Shown here piece by piece: positions 43,309 through 52,674 of a stretch of DNA of 64,000 bases. How positions within the stretch are numbered: the first letter of the stretch is position 1; every line of letters starts with the position of its first letter. This DNA is from Clostridiales bacterium (GTDB lineage Bacteria; Bacillota; Clostridia; Lachnospirales; Lachnospiraceae): NCBI GenBank assembly GCA_020860565.1, contig JAJBUA010000031.1, positions 20,265 to 84,264 on the forward strand. The letters run 5' to 3'. The notes beneath the pieces were generated by a model. The model saw only the letters and a list, made by a program, of their open reading frames with translations, was not told where the DNA came from and did no database searches. Position numbers and translations under genes: made by a program.

Positions 43309-43883
43309 TGAAGCACAGAAGATGCAAAAAAGGCGAATATGGATACCGGAACCAGCGGAAACGGGACCGACTGCTGATCACGGCTGCGATTGCGGCTGTG
43401 ATCGCAGGAGAATTGTGGATTCGCAGTGCGGTATCAGACAGTACGCTGAAGACGCTGCTCACGGTAACGGCGATTCTCACAGTCCTGCCGATGGCCAATA
43501 TCGCGTCTCCGCTTCTGGCGTCGTGGAAATACCGGACCATCGAGAGAGAGTTTTATGAGCGGGTTAAGGCATATGAGGGACAGTTCCGCATCCTGTATGA
43601 TCTGGTTTTAACGACGAAAGAACAGGTGATCCCGCTGGATGCAGTGATCGTCCATCCGATGGGAGTATTTGCCTTCTGTATGGATGAAAAACTGGATGGA
43701 AAGAAAGCAGAAAAAGGCTTAAACGCGATCTTTACCGGCGCCAGACTGGATCCGTCGATCCGCATCATCCGGGATCCGGCCGCGTTTCAGAGACGGCTGG
43801 ACAGTTTAAAACCGGAGAAGGAGTTTGAAGACGACGGAGTCGTTGATTATGAGGTGCAGACACTGCTTAGTCTCTGTATGTAA
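43305..43883 (+). CDS. Hypothetical membrane protein, 192 residues
   Basis: The N-terminus is strongly basic, followed by two hydrophobic segments (about 24-40 and 47-68: LLITAAIAAVIAGELWI and LLTVTAILTVLPMANIASPL). A cytoplasmic domain of about 120 residues follows, with EFYERVKAYEGQFRILYDLVLTTKEQVIPLDAV (given as its region, about 80-112), VHPMGVFAFCMDEKLDGKKAEKGLN and a Glu/Asp-rich end. I do not recognise a named family. The ATGATG overlap with the SDR gene indicates co-translation, and RluA and recU genes follow. Confidence 0.75.
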   Translation: MMKHRRCKKGEYGYRNQRKRDRLLITAAIAAVIAGELWIRSAVSDSTLKTLLTVTAILTVLPMANIASPLLASWKYRTIEREFYERVKAYEGQFRILYDLVLTTKEQVIPLDAVIVHPMGVFAFCMDEKLDGKKAEKGLNAIFTGARLDPSIRIIRDPAAFQRRLDSLKPEKEFEDDGVVDYEVQTLLSLCM

Positions 43884-43951
43884 GGATTCAGGAGAACGAA
43901 GTGTCATATCATGCATCTGCGTTTATACGAATTTGGCATGAGAGGACGGCT

Positions 43952-44986
43952 ATGAGGAGCATAATCATAAAGCAGAAGGAAGCGGGACAGCGTCTGGATA
44001 AATTTGTGGAAAAATATCTGAGTCTGGCGGGCAAGGGCTTCCTCTATAAGATGATCCGCAAGAAAAATATTACCTTAAACGGCAGAAAATGTGTCGGTTC
44101 CGAAAAGCTTTGCGAGGGTGACGAGATCTGCCTGTATTTTTCCGAGGATACCATCCGCAAATTTTCAGGAGAAGGAGAAGAAAAAGTCCTGAAACGATCC
44201 GAAAACCGACCGAAGGCGCAGAAGCTGGATATCATTTATGAAGACCGTCATATCATCCTGATCAACAAACCGTCCGGCATGCTTTCGCAAAAGGCGCGGG
44301 AAGATGATATCTCACTGGTCGAACTGGTAATCGCAGATCAGATCGAAAAGGGCGAACTGACGGAGGAAGATCTGAGAACCTTCCGGCCATCGGTCTGCAA
44401 CCGGCTGGACCGCAACACGAGCGGTCTGATTACCGCAGGGAAGTCCCTGGCCGGGCTGCAGTTCCTCTCTGCGATGTTCCGGCAGCGGACGTTACATAAA
44501 TATTATCTGTGCGTGGTACAGGGAGAGATCCGGGAAAAACAGAGGATCGACGGTTATCTGAAAAAGGATGAAAAGACCAATCAGGTGACGGTCAGCGATC
44601 ATGAGGAAGCGGATGCCGCGCGGATTCTGACTGAATATGAACCGGTTGCCTGCTCGGGCGGATATACGCTGCTGAAGGTGCTGCTTCTCACGGGACGAAC
44701 TCATCAGATCCGCGCACATCTGGCCGCGTGCGGAATGCCGATCGTGGGAGATTATAAGTACGGAGATGCTGATATCAATGAGACCGTTCGAAAACGGTTC
44801 CGGATACAGTCGCAGATGCTTCATTCTTATGAGCTGGTATTTCCGGACCAGGCCGGGATCCGGGATATCGCGGGTGGTTCTGAGGCATTTGACGGGCTGG
44901 CGGGCAGGGCATTTTTTGCTCCGGTACCGGCGGAATTTCACAGGGTTTTTCCGGAATTGGATTTCGGGAAACTGGAAGAGAGATAA
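43952..44986 (+). CDS. RluA-family pseudouridine synthase (RluC/RluD-like)
   Basis: An S4-type N-terminal domain (GQRLDKFVEKYLSLAGKGFLY) precedes the catalytic domain: IIYEDRHIILINKPSGML, catalytic Asp in SVCNRLDRNTSGLITAGKS, QRTLHKYYLC and LLTGRTHQIRAHL. The conserved core is full length. Compared with typical RluC proteins there is an expanded loop with KKDEKTNQVTVSDHEEADAA. ATG 43952 starts MRSIIIKQKEAGQRL; the GTG 43901 extension has no support. Target uridines are probably in 23S rRNA. Two bases separate it from recU. Confidence 0.92.
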   Translation: MRSIIIKQKEAGQRLDKFVEKYLSLAGKGFLYKMIRKKNITLNGRKCVGSEKLCEGDEICLYFSEDTIRKFSGEGEEKVLKRSENRPKAQKLDIIYEDRHIILINKPSGMLSQKAREDDISLVELVIADQIEKGELTEEDLRTFRPSVCNRLDRNTSGLITAGKSLAGLQFLSAMFRQRTLHKYYLCVVQGEIREKQRIDGYLKKDEKTNQVTVSDHEEADAARILTEYEPVACSGGYTLLKVLLLTGRTHQIRAHLAACGMPIVGDYKYGDADINETVRKRFRIQSQMLHSYELVFPDQAGIRDIAGGSEAFDGLAGRAFFAPVPAEFHRVFPELDFGKLEER

Positions 44987-44988
44987 CT

Positions 44989-45531
44989 ATGGGCACATGG
45001 AAAAGCAGAGGCCTGCGCGGCTCCACGCTGGAAGATATGATTAATCACACCAATGAACTTTACCGGCAGCAAAAGCTCGCTCTGATTCAGAAAATTCCGA
45101 CGCCGATCACGCCGGTCGCGATCGATAAGGAGACCCGGCATATCACGCTGGCTTATTTTGACCAGAAGAGTACGGTAGACTATATCGGCAGCGTACAGGG
45201 CATCCCGGTTTGTTTTGATGCCAAGGAATGTGCGGCGGGCACATTCCCGCTGCAAAATGTGCATGCACATCAGATGCGGTTTATGCAGGAGTTCGAGGAA
45301 CAGGGAGGAATCTCGTTCCTGATCATCAGCTTTACGGCTCTGAATGAGATTTATTATCTGCCTCTACAGGAGCTGAAACGATATTGGGAGCGGATGGAAA
45401 ACGGCGGAAGAAAGAGCTTTACCTATCAGGAGATGACGAAGGAGTTCCGTCTGTGGCCGCACAGGGATATTCTGGTGCCATATCTGGAGGGCCTGCAAAA
45501 GGATCTCGATCTTCGTCAGGAGCAATCGTGA
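44989..45531 (+). CDS. recU: Holliday junction resolvase RecU
   Basis: RecU resolves Holliday junctions during recombination and chromosome segregation in Gram-positives. The 180 residues include GLRGSTLEDMINHTNELYR, KIPTPITPV, the nuclease strand STVDYIGSVQGIPVCFDAKE with the metal-binding Asp, Glu and Lys, and HAHQMRFMQEFEEQGGISFL. All core residues appear present. recU often accompanies a penicillin-binding protein gene; here it follows the RluA-type gene. Confidence 0.94.
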   Translation: MGTWKSRGLRGSTLEDMINHTNELYRQQKLALIQKIPTPITPVAIDKETRHITLAYFDQKSTVDYIGSVQGIPVCFDAKECAAGTFPLQNVHAHQMRFMQEFEEQGGISFLIISFTALNEIYYLPLQELKRYWERMENGGRKSFTYQEMTKEFRLWPHRDILVPYLEGLQKDLDLRQEQS

Positions 45532-45578
45532 ACGGCAAAAATAATTTGTCTTTTACTATTATATAAGGAGGATGGGTC

Positions 45579-45863
45579 ATGAACATTGCGGAAATGCTGG
45601 ATGAACTGAAACAACGTGCCGAAAAGGATCCGGAAGTGCTGCGCGCGCTTCTGGAAACGAGGAAGATGCCAAATCCGATGACGGCATTCTGCCGGTATTG
45701 TCAGAGCCTGGGGTATGAGATGTATGAGATGGAGCTGATCGACGCGGGGGAGGAATTTTACGCGACAATCAAGCGGAGCACTAACGGAGGCGGGGAAAAT
45801 TCGCCGGTACTGACCGGTCAGAATGATTTCTATGAGATGTTTTTCCGGGAACTGGAAGGGTAG
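45579..45863 (+). CDS. Hypothetical protein, 94 residues, weakly Nif11-like
   Basis: A strong AAGGAGG lies before ATG 45579. The helical N-terminal half, ELKQRAEKDPEVLRALLETR and SLGYEMYEMELIDAGEEFY, has the size and spacing of the Nif11 domain, which is found in small proteins near nitrogenase genes and as RiPP leader peptides. There is no double-Gly cleavage site followed by a Cys/Ser-rich core, and no modification enzyme nearby, so a precursor peptide is not supported. The C-terminus is NDFYEMFFRELEG. A small cytosolic protein of unknown role is the safest label. Confidence 0.65.
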   Translation: MNIAEMLDELKQRAEKDPEVLRALLETRKMPNPMTAFCRYCQSLGYEMYEMELIDAGEEFYATIKRSTNGGGENSPVLTGQNDFYEMFFRELEG

Positions 45864-45892
45864 CAAAACTGCGGGATGAGAGGATATTGCCC

Positions 45893-47023
45893 ATGAAGAG
45901 GGATGAGGGGGTTTTAAAAGCAGCGGCGTTTCTGGCGGCCGGCGGCATACTGGTTCTGGCCGGCTGCGCCCGCGCTCAGGAGACAGCTGAGAGTTATGAA
46001 ATTATCATTGAGACGGAGCCGGAGACGATCATTATCGAGACCGAGGCAGAGCCGGAGGAAGAGGTGCAGGAGGAGATCGAAATCCCGGAAGGCATGATGC
46101 GCAGCTATCTCACCGGTGAGCTGGTATCGATTGAGCAGGGGCTGAGACGCCCGCTGGCAATCATGATGAGCAATGACAAGGAGGCTCTGCCTCAGTACGG
46201 CATCAACCGGGCCGGGGTCGTATATGAAGCTCCGGTGGAAGGAACGATGAACCGTTATATGTCGATCATCGAAGATTATGATGATCTGGAACGGATCGGA
46301 TCGGTGCGCAGCTGCCGGACCTATTATGTCTATTTTGCGAGAGAATTTGACGCGATCTATGCACATTACGGTCAGAGTACGTTCGCGAAGCCTTATCTGA
46401 AATACATCGATAACATCAATGGTGTGGAGGGGATCGGCGGTACGGCTTATTTCCGCTCGAAAGACCGCAAAGCGCCGCACAATGCCTATGCAAGTTATGA
46501 CGGGATCCAGAAGGCAATCGCGACGCTGGGATATTCTCAGGAGTACGACGCGGATTATGCCGGACATTATCAGTTTGCTGATCTGGGGACAGAAACGGAG
46601 CTGGGAGGCAGTGATGTCCGCGAGGCTTATCAGGTGTCCGTGGGATACAGCTATAATAAGCCATGGTTTGAATATAACGAAGAGAATGGACTTTATTATC
46701 GCTTCCAGTATGGAGCGGCACACGAGGGAGACGAAGGGCAGATCGCGGTCAGAAATATCATCATCCAGTTCTGCCCGGCAGGATATTACGCGACGACGGC
46801 TTATCGCAATATCAATGTCCACGACGACCATTACGGATATTTTATTACGGGAGGCCAGGCGGAGAGCATTACCTGGAAAAAGGACGGGGAATACGGAGTA
46901 ACCCATTATTACGATTCAGAAGGGAACGAAATCATCCTGAATCATGGAAAAACATGGGTCTGTATCTGTACGACCAATGATATGGATGCGGATGATATTG
47001 TGATCGAGGGGAAAAAGGAATGA
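45893..47023 (+). CDS. DUF3048 lipoprotein (YerB-like)
   Basis: A lipobox LVLAGC follows a hydrophobic signal, so the mature protein is predicted to be lipid-anchored at the outer membrane face of the cytoplasmic membrane. After an acidic Glu/Ile/Thr-rich linker (about 35-70) comes the DUF3048 domain: RPLAIMMSNDKEALPQYGINRAGVVYEAP (region about 85-115), RIGSVRSCRTYYV, AIYAHYGQSTFAK and GTAYFRSKDRKAPHNAYASY. The second half also fits the family (Lys/Trp/Tyr-rich with HYYDSEGNEI). Function is not established. I start at ATG 45893, nine bases after AGAGG; TTG 45887 is an alternative. Confidence 0.88.
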   Translation: MKRDEGVLKAAAFLAAGGILVLAGCARAQETAESYEIIIETEPETIIIETEAEPEEEVQEEIEIPEGMMRSYLTGELVSIEQGLRRPLAIMMSNDKEALPQYGINRAGVVYEAPVEGTMNRYMSIIEDYDDLERIGSVRSCRTYYVYFAREFDAIYAHYGQSTFAKPYLKYIDNINGVEGIGGTAYFRSKDRKAPHNAYASYDGIQKAIATLGYSQEYDADYAGHYQFADLGTETELGGSDVREAYQVSVGYSYNKPWFEYNEENGLYYRFQYGAAHEGDEGQIAVRNIIIQFCPAGYYATTAYRNINVHDDHYGYFITGGQAESITWKKDGEYGVTHYYDSEGNEIILNHGKTWVCICTTNDMDADDIVIEGKKE

Positions 47024-47052
47024 TCCCGACACAAAACAGGGATATCAGAGCA

Positions 47053-47082
47053 AAAGAATCCTGTCATTCAGGGTTCTTTTTT
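47053..47082 (+). terminator. Terminator after the DUF3048 gene
   Basis: An 11-bp stem with one G-T pair (47053-47063 with 47069-47079) closes a five-base loop and continues into a run of Ts. Confidence 0.88.
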
Positions 47083-47120
47083 CTTTGTCGGAAATGCCAG
47101 ATGGAAAAATCTTTTTAAGG

Positions 47121-47150
47121 TTTTGTGAAAAATACAAACATTTCACAAAA
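47121..47150 (+). promoter_or_regulatory. Operator-like inverted repeat before the RND efflux operon
   Basis: TTTTGTGAAA (47121-47130) and TTTCACAAAA (47141-47150) are perfect inverted repeats separated by 10 bases. A -10-like TATGAT lies at 47168-47173, so the repeat would cover or flank the -35 region. This is the arrangement expected for a dimeric repressor site (for example MarR- or TetR-family), but no regulator gene lies nearby. Confidence 0.7.
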
Positions 47151-47210
47151 TTCTCACAAATCTCCAATATGATAAGCCCATAAATAATCCAGTATCAGGA
47201 GGAGATCCAG

Positions 47211-48371
47211 ATGAATAAGAAAGTAATAGCGGCAGGTGTTGTCGTCGTCGCAGTGGCGGCAGTGGCAGCAGGATTTATATTGATGAATCAGGGGGGCGGT
47301 AATCGCGGCGGTATGATGGAAGACACGACATACGCGGTTGTCAGGGCGGATTATCCTTATACCGGGGATGTCAGCGTGACGAGCAGTTTGACCGGTACGG
47401 TAGAGGCGAATGATGTCGTTTATGTCTATGCGAAGGCGGGTGGAGACATATTGTCGGTTAATGTAAAGCCGGGTGATCTGGTTCTGCAGGGAGACGTTCT
47501 CTGTGAGATCAATACCGAGCAGGTAGAAACAGCGAAGAATTCGATGGATTCTGCCCAGGTTACATACCGGGAGGCGCAGAGCACATTGAGCCGGATGCAG
47601 ATCCTTTATGATGGCGGAGACCTTTCTGCACAGGATTATGAACAATATCAGAATAATGTAGAGTCCGCGAGACTTTCTTACGAGTCTGCGAAATATAATT
47701 ATGATAAGCAGGTAGAATACAGCAAGGTGACTGCGCCGATTGACGGCAGGATTGAGAGCTGCGATCTGGATGTCTATGATCATATCAGCCAGAATGACGA
47801 GCTCTGTGTCATCGCCGGGAATACTGGCAGCCGGATTACTTTCTACGTCAGCCAACGGATGCTGAATAACCTGAATGTTGGTGACGAGGTGCAGATCATC
47901 AAGAACAGCAAGACTTATGATGGACAGATTACAGAAATCAGCACGATGGTTGACTCGGACACCGGCCTTTTTAAGATCAAGGCTCAGCTGGAGGAGACGG
48001 ATGAGATCGCGATCGGCAGTTCGGTCAAGATCCAGTTTGTCAGTGACCGTTCGGAAAATGTAATGTTGATTCCGGTGGACGCGATTTATTACAGCGGCAG
48101 CAAGGGATATGTTTATGTTTATGAGGATGGCTATGCGAAGACTGTTTCCGTTGAGGTAGGCCTCTATGACGATGATAATGCGGAGATTATCTCCGGCCTG
48201 GAACCTACGGATCTGGTTGTCAGCACCTGGAGCTCCAACCTCTATGAGGGCGCTAATATCCGCCTGATGAGCGAATTACAGGCAGAGGAAAAAGCAGAGG
48301 GGCAGGCAGAAGAAACTTCTGATGCCGTAGCTCCGGATGCGGAAGCTCAGCCTCAGGGTAATCAGGGCTAA
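47211..48371 (+). CDS. RND efflux periplasmic-adaptor-type subunit
   Basis: A 386-residue HlyD/AcrA-family protein. One membrane segment lies at about 5-23 (VIAAGVVVVAVAAVAAGFI), then a short Gly-rich linker (NQGGGNRGG). The conserved halves are SSLTGTVEANDVVYVYAKAG and KVTAPIDGRIESCDLDVYDH, on either side of a coiled-coil hairpin; barrel and membrane-proximal domains end at VVSTWSSNLYEGANI. The C-terminus is acidic (Glu/Ala-rich). It links the RND pump to a TolC-like partner. GGAGGAG precedes ATG 47211, and the gene heads an operon with the pump and two TolC-like genes. Confidence 0.92.
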   Translation: MNKKVIAAGVVVVAVAAVAAGFILMNQGGGNRGGMMEDTTYAVVRADYPYTGDVSVTSSLTGTVEANDVVYVYAKAGGDILSVNVKPGDLVLQGDVLCEINTEQVETAKNSMDSAQVTYREAQSTLSRMQILYDGGDLSAQDYEQYQNNVESARLSYESAKYNYDKQVEYSKVTAPIDGRIESCDLDVYDHISQNDELCVIAGNTGSRITFYVSQRMLNNLNVGDEVQIIKNSKTYDGQITEISTMVDSDTGLFKIKAQLEETDEIAIGSSVKIQFVSDRSENVMLIPVDAIYYSGSKGYVYVYEDGYAKTVSVEVGLYDDDNAEIISGLEPTDLVVSTWSSNLYEGANIRLMSELQAEEKAEGQAEETSDAVAPDAEAQPQGNQG

Positions 48372-48388
48372 AAAGGAGGCATACTTAG

Positions 48389-51300
48389 ATGGGATTTACA
48401 AGACTTGTATTAAAACGGCCGGTGACGGTCGTCATGGTTCTCCTTTGCCTGGTGGTTTTCGGCATTTCTTCTGTATTTAATGCCACAATCGAGCAGATGC
48501 CGGACACCGATCAGCCGATGCTGATGGTATTTGCCTCTTATGATGGCGCGAGCCCGGAGGATATGGATGAGCTGGTGACACAGCTGATCGAGGATGCGGC
48601 CAGTACGTTGGAGGGCGTAGAGACGATGTCTTCTACGACCAGCGAGGGAAGCTCCCGCATCATGCTGGAATATTCTTATGAGCAGGATATGGATGAGGCC
48701 TATGATGATCTGAAAAAGGCGATTGATAATATCCGTGATCTGCCGGATGATGTGGAGCCGACGATCCGTGAGATGAACAGCAATGCGAATGCCAATATCA
48801 CGTTGACAGTTGCCAATCCTTCGCAGGCGAGTCTCTATGACTACGTGGATCAGAATATCATCCCGGAAATCGAACGTCTGAGTACGGTTGCCGAGGTTGA
48901 GGTGCGAGGCGGCACTTCGGAGTATATTAAAGTAGAGTTAAATTCAGAACTGATGGCGCAGTATCAGGTTACGGTGGATGATATCAGCTCTGCCATGGAT
49001 GCGGCGGATCTGACCTATCCTTCCGGCAGCGTCATTTCGGGAAATCTGGAACTCACGGCCTCCACAGAGATGGATAATGATACGCTGGACGATTTAAAGA
49101 GAGTGCCGATCACGACATCGAGCGGACAGCTGGTTTATCTGGAAGATATTGCAACTGTGGGCTATGACGAGGAGGAACAGGGCGGTATCTCCCGGTATAA
49201 TGGACAGGAGACAATCTCTGTCTCGATTACCAAGCAGCAGAGCAATACAGCGATGGAATTGTCCAGCCAGGTGAAAGCACTGATCAAGACGCTGGAAGCG
49301 GATGATGAGGATCTGTCGATTGAGATCGCCAGAGATGAAGCTGATACGATTATCGAGTCGCTGCAGGATGTGGCGGTAACCATGATTCTGGCGGTCGTGA
49401 TTTCCATGCTGATCATCTTCCTGTTCTTTGGAGATATCAAGGCGTCAATGATTGTCGGAAGCTCGATTCCGACCTCGATTCTGGTAACCTTGATCGTGAT
49501 GACGCAGCTGGGCTTTTCCATTAACGTTATCTCGATGAGCGGTCTGGTGCTTGCCGTCGGTATGATGGTGGATAACTCCATTGTTACGCTGGAAAGCTGT
49601 TTCCGTGCGATGGAAGCGTCAAAAGATAAGGGCGCTCTGGAGTACGCCAAGGCTGCTCTGAACGGTACCAACGTGGTTATTATGTCGATCTTTGGTTCGA
49701 CACTGACGACCTGCGTGGTATTTATCCCGCTGATTTTCTTAAACGGTATGGTCGGACAGATGTTCGGTTCGATGGGATATATTATCGTCATCAGTATGGT
49801 GGCTTCGTTCCTGTCGGCAATGTCAATCGTACCTCTGACCTATATGATGTATAAACCAAAGGAACGGGAAAGCGCTCCGATGTCGCGTCCGGTTGCGGCG
49901 ATGCAGAAAGCGTACCGGGCGATCATGCCGACGCTTCTCAATCACAAGATCATCGTAATGGCAGCATCTGTCGCAATCCTGGTTGGTATCTATTTCCTGT
50001 CAAGCGGCATGAAAACCGAGCTGATGACGTCCGATGATACGGGTACGATCTCCGTCAGCATCGAGACACGGCCGGGACTGCTGGATGAGCTTGCCGACGA
50101 TATGCTGAGACAGGTAGAGGAAATCGTAGCTTCGCATGAAGATGTCGAATCTTACATGCTGCGGTTCAACAGCAATGAAGGTACGGTCACTGCCTATCTG
50201 AAGGACGATCGTAAGATGAGCACCGATGATATCGTGGAGCAGTGGGAGATCGAGATGGCGGATATCGATAACTGTACGATTGAGGTTGAGGCATCGGCTT
50301 CCATGAGCATGATGGGAAGTACGAGAGGTTATGAGGCGATCCTGGAGGGGACTCAATATGATGAGCTTCAGGAGGTCAGCAATGAGATCGTGACAGAGAT
50401 GATTGCCAGAGACGATGTAAAGAACGTCCATTCCAGTATCGAAAATACCGCTCCGGTTGTCGCGATCAATGTAGACCCGGTAACCGCCGCGGCGGAGGGA
50501 CTGACCGCACAGCAGATCGGCAGTCAGGTAAAGAGCCATCTGGACAGCACCGAGATCGCGACGCTGACGATCGACGGCAATGAGATCAGCGTTAACGCGG
50601 AATACCCGGAGGATGAATACCGGACCGTTCCGCAGCTGGAGCGTATGCTGATTTCAACCAGTTCCGGAAAATATGTGGCACTGTCGGATGTGGCGGAGAT
50701 TTATTATAAGGACAGCCCGTCCTCCATCAGCAAGGAGGATAAGGCATATCAGATCACGATCACGGCAGATTATGTGACCGGATATAACAGCACAGAAGTG
50801 AAAAATGCGATTGACAACGAAGTGATTTCTCCGAACCTGAGCGGCACCATTACCAAGGGAACCAACAGCCGTGACCGTATGATGGCGACCGAGTTCTCCG
50901 GACTTTATAATGCGATTGCGGTAGCAGCCTTCCTGGTGTTCGTCGTGCTGGCGGCACAGTTTGAGTCGCCGAAGTTCTCCTTCATGGTAATGACGACGAT
51001 CCCGTTCAGTCTGGTCGGTTCCTTTGCTTTGCTGCAGCTGACCGGCGTATCGATCAGTATGACATCTATTCTGGGATTCCTGATCCTGATCGGTACGGTT
51101 GTTAATAACGGTATCCTTTATGTCGATACGGTGAACCAGTACCGTCTGACCATGCCGATGAATGAAGCTCTGATCAGCGCGGGAGCCGACCGTATCCGGC
51201 CGATCCTCATGACGAGCCTTACGACCATCCTGTCGATGATCCCGATGGCGACCGGTTTCGGCAGCAGCGGTTCCACGACACAGGGTCTGGCAGTTGTTGA

Positions 51301-51403
51301 TATCGGCGGACTGACTTTCGGTGTGATTGTTGCTCTCTTTATGCTTCCGGTTTACTACCTGCTGATTAACGGCAAGAAGGAACTGAAAGTGCTGGATATC
51401 TGA
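48389..51403 (+). CDS. RND-family efflux pump (HAE-1/MMPL-like AcrB relative)
   Basis: The 1004-residue protein has the 12-segment RND plan with two large extracytoplasmic loops. It starts LVLKRPVTVVMVLLCLVVF and includes MPDTDQPMLMVFASYDGASP. The fourth segment reads GLVLAVGMMVDNSIVTLES (Asp 395, Asn 396), where AcrB has two Asp residues for proton relay; the variant is common outside proteobacteria. Later blocks are AQFESPKFSFMVMTTIPFSL, NNGILYVDTVNQYR and RIRPILMTSLTTILSMIP. The substrate is unknown (drugs, bile acids or lipids are options). It is flanked by adaptor and TolC-like genes. Confidence 0.94.
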   Translation: MGFTRLVLKRPVTVVMVLLCLVVFGISSVFNATIEQMPDTDQPMLMVFASYDGASPEDMDELVTQLIEDAASTLEGVETMSSTTSEGSSRIMLEYSYEQDMDEAYDDLKKAIDNIRDLPDDVEPTIREMNSNANANITLTVANPSQASLYDYVDQNIIPEIERLSTVAEVEVRGGTSEYIKVELNSELMAQYQVTVDDISSAMDAADLTYPSGSVISGNLELTASTEMDNDTLDDLKRVPITTSSGQLVYLEDIATVGYDEEEQGGISRYNGQETISVSITKQQSNTAMELSSQVKALIKTLEADDEDLSIEIARDEADTIIESLQDVAVTMILAVVISMLIIFLFFGDIKASMIVGSSIPTSILVTLIVMTQLGFSINVISMSGLVLAVGMMVDNSIVTLESCFRAMEASKDKGALEYAKAALNGTNVVIMSIFGSTLTTCVVFIPLIFLNGMVGQMFGSMGYIIVISMVASFLSAMSIVPLTYMMYKPKERESAPMSRPVAAMQKAYRAIMPTLLNHKIIVMAASVAILVGIYFLSSGMKTELMTSDDTGTISVSIETRPGLLDELADDMLRQVEEIVASHEDVESYMLRFNSNEGTVTAYLKDDRKMSTDDIVEQWEIEMADIDNCTIEVEASASMSMMGSTRGYEAILEGTQYDELQEVSNEIVTEMIARDDVKNVHSSIENTAPVVAINVDPVTAAAEGLTAQQIGSQVKSHLDSTEIATLTIDGNEISVNAEYPEDEYRTVPQLERMLISTSSGKYVALSDVAEIYYKDSPSSISKEDKAYQITITADYVTGYNSTEVKNAIDNEVISPNLSGTITKGTNSRDRMMATEFSGLYNAIAVAAFLVFVVLAAQFESPKFSFMVMTTIPFSLVGSFALLQLTGVSISMTSILGFLILIGTVVNNGILYVDTVNQYRLTMPMNEALISAGADRIRPILMTSLTTILSMIPMATGFGSSGSTTQGLAVVDIGGLTFGVIVALFMLPVYYLLINGKKELKVLDI

Positions 51404-51447
51404 TGATGGTATGTGGATTTTCGGGGTTAGAAAGGATGAGTAGAGAT

Positions 51448-52614
51448 ATGTTAAAAACAAAATGTTTTCTTTTCTCTGCCAGCGCTGTGCTGCTGACCGG
51501 CTTATGTCCGGTCACAGCATTCGCGCAGCAGAGTCCCGAGTTTGCCTATACAGCGGAAAAATGGGCGACCTTACGGGATGATAATCTGGAATATGATGAG
51601 ATCGCGGATCTGATCCATGAATATAATAATACAGTTGTGCAGAATGCGATTACCTATCGCAATGACTATCTGGATAAGGACGCGGATGATGTCGCTCAGG
51701 ATTATTATGATGCGGCGGAGGATATCTACAGCAACCTGACCTATCCGGATTCCGACGACGCAAACTACGGTTCCGGTGTCAGCTCCTATCTAAACAGCCA
51801 GATTCAGGCAGAAAATCTGGTGGAACAGGGAGATAAAAATACCGACAATGCGAAAACCATGCGGCTTACCTATGACCAGACAGAGGCAAATCTTGTCAAG
51901 CAGGCGCAGGAGCAGATGATCAGTTATTACAGCCAGCTCTACAGCCTGGAGAGCCTGGAAGAAAATGTCAATACTGCCCGTACCTCACTCGCGTCAGAAG
52001 AAATAAAGCTGTCAGCGGGTACTTCAACTGAGTCAAAGGTGCTTTCTGCCAGACAGACCCTGTCTCAGGCAGAGGCAAATTATCAGTCGGCACAGAGTTC
52101 ATTAAACACAGCAAAAGAAAATCTGCTGCTGATGCTTGGCTGGTCTTATGGTTCCGATGTGGCGATCGGCGAACTGCCGGAGCCGGATATCGAGGCGATT
52201 GAAGCGATTGACCTGGAGTCAGATATCGCGGCTGCGATTGCAAATAATTATGCGCTGCAGATTACTAATTATCAGCTTGAGAATGCAAGATCTTCTTCAG
52301 TTGTGGAGACTCTGACCCAGACAAAGAGTAATTCGTCTCAGGCAATTTCCAACAGCGTGTCCAGCGCGTACAGCAGCCTGCTTCTCGCAGTATCCAATTA
52401 CGAACAGGCAAAGGAAACCTATGACATCCAGCAGGCGGCAGTCGATACCGCCGAGCGTCAGATGCAGGCCGGTACCATTACACAGAATTCCTATGCTTCT
52501 ACCGAGGCGGCTTATCATCAGGCAGAAGTTACCGTGCGGACGACAAAACTCGCCTTACTTACGGCACTGGTTGATTATCAGTGGGAGGTCAATGGACTTG
52601 CGAGCACATCATAA
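51448..52614 (+). CDS. TolC-like (OEP family) secreted helical protein 1
   Basis: A signal peptide (MLKTKCFLFSASAVLLTGL, cleaved near AFAQQ) is followed by a long helical protein with TolC/OEP-type heptads: KLSAGTSTESKVLSARQTLSQAEANYQSAQ (region about 197-226) and QMQAGTITQNSYASTEAAYHQAE. The stretches between helices are short, so the membrane beta-strands of true TolC seem missing. The central motif PEPDIEAIEAIDL is shared with the next gene. I use ATG 51448; ATG 51403 and 51436 are in frame, but the signal peptide reads best from 51448. It probably forms an export duct with the RND pump. Confidence 0.78.
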   Translation: MLKTKCFLFSASAVLLTGLCPVTAFAQQSPEFAYTAEKWATLRDDNLEYDEIADLIHEYNNTVVQNAITYRNDYLDKDADDVAQDYYDAAEDIYSNLTYPDSDDANYGSGVSSYLNSQIQAENLVEQGDKNTDNAKTMRLTYDQTEANLVKQAQEQMISYYSQLYSLESLEENVNTARTSLASEEIKLSAGTSTESKVLSARQTLSQAEANYQSAQSSLNTAKENLLLMLGWSYGSDVAIGELPEPDIEAIEAIDLESDIAAAIANNYALQITNYQLENARSSSVVETLTQTKSNSSQAISNSVSSAYSSLLLAVSNYEQAKETYDIQQAAVDTAERQMQAGTITQNSYASTEAAYHQAEVTVRTTKLALLTALVDYQWEVNGLASTS

Positions 52615-52674
52615 ACGCTCCATGCATGTTTCATGCAACACCGTTCGATCTGATGAAAAGGAGGATTTTGACCC

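Noticed and set aside
45914-46906. 330-codon open frame on the - strand
   Set aside because: Complement of the DUF3048 lipoprotein gene, which has a lipobox, Shine-Dalgarno and family motifs on the + strand.
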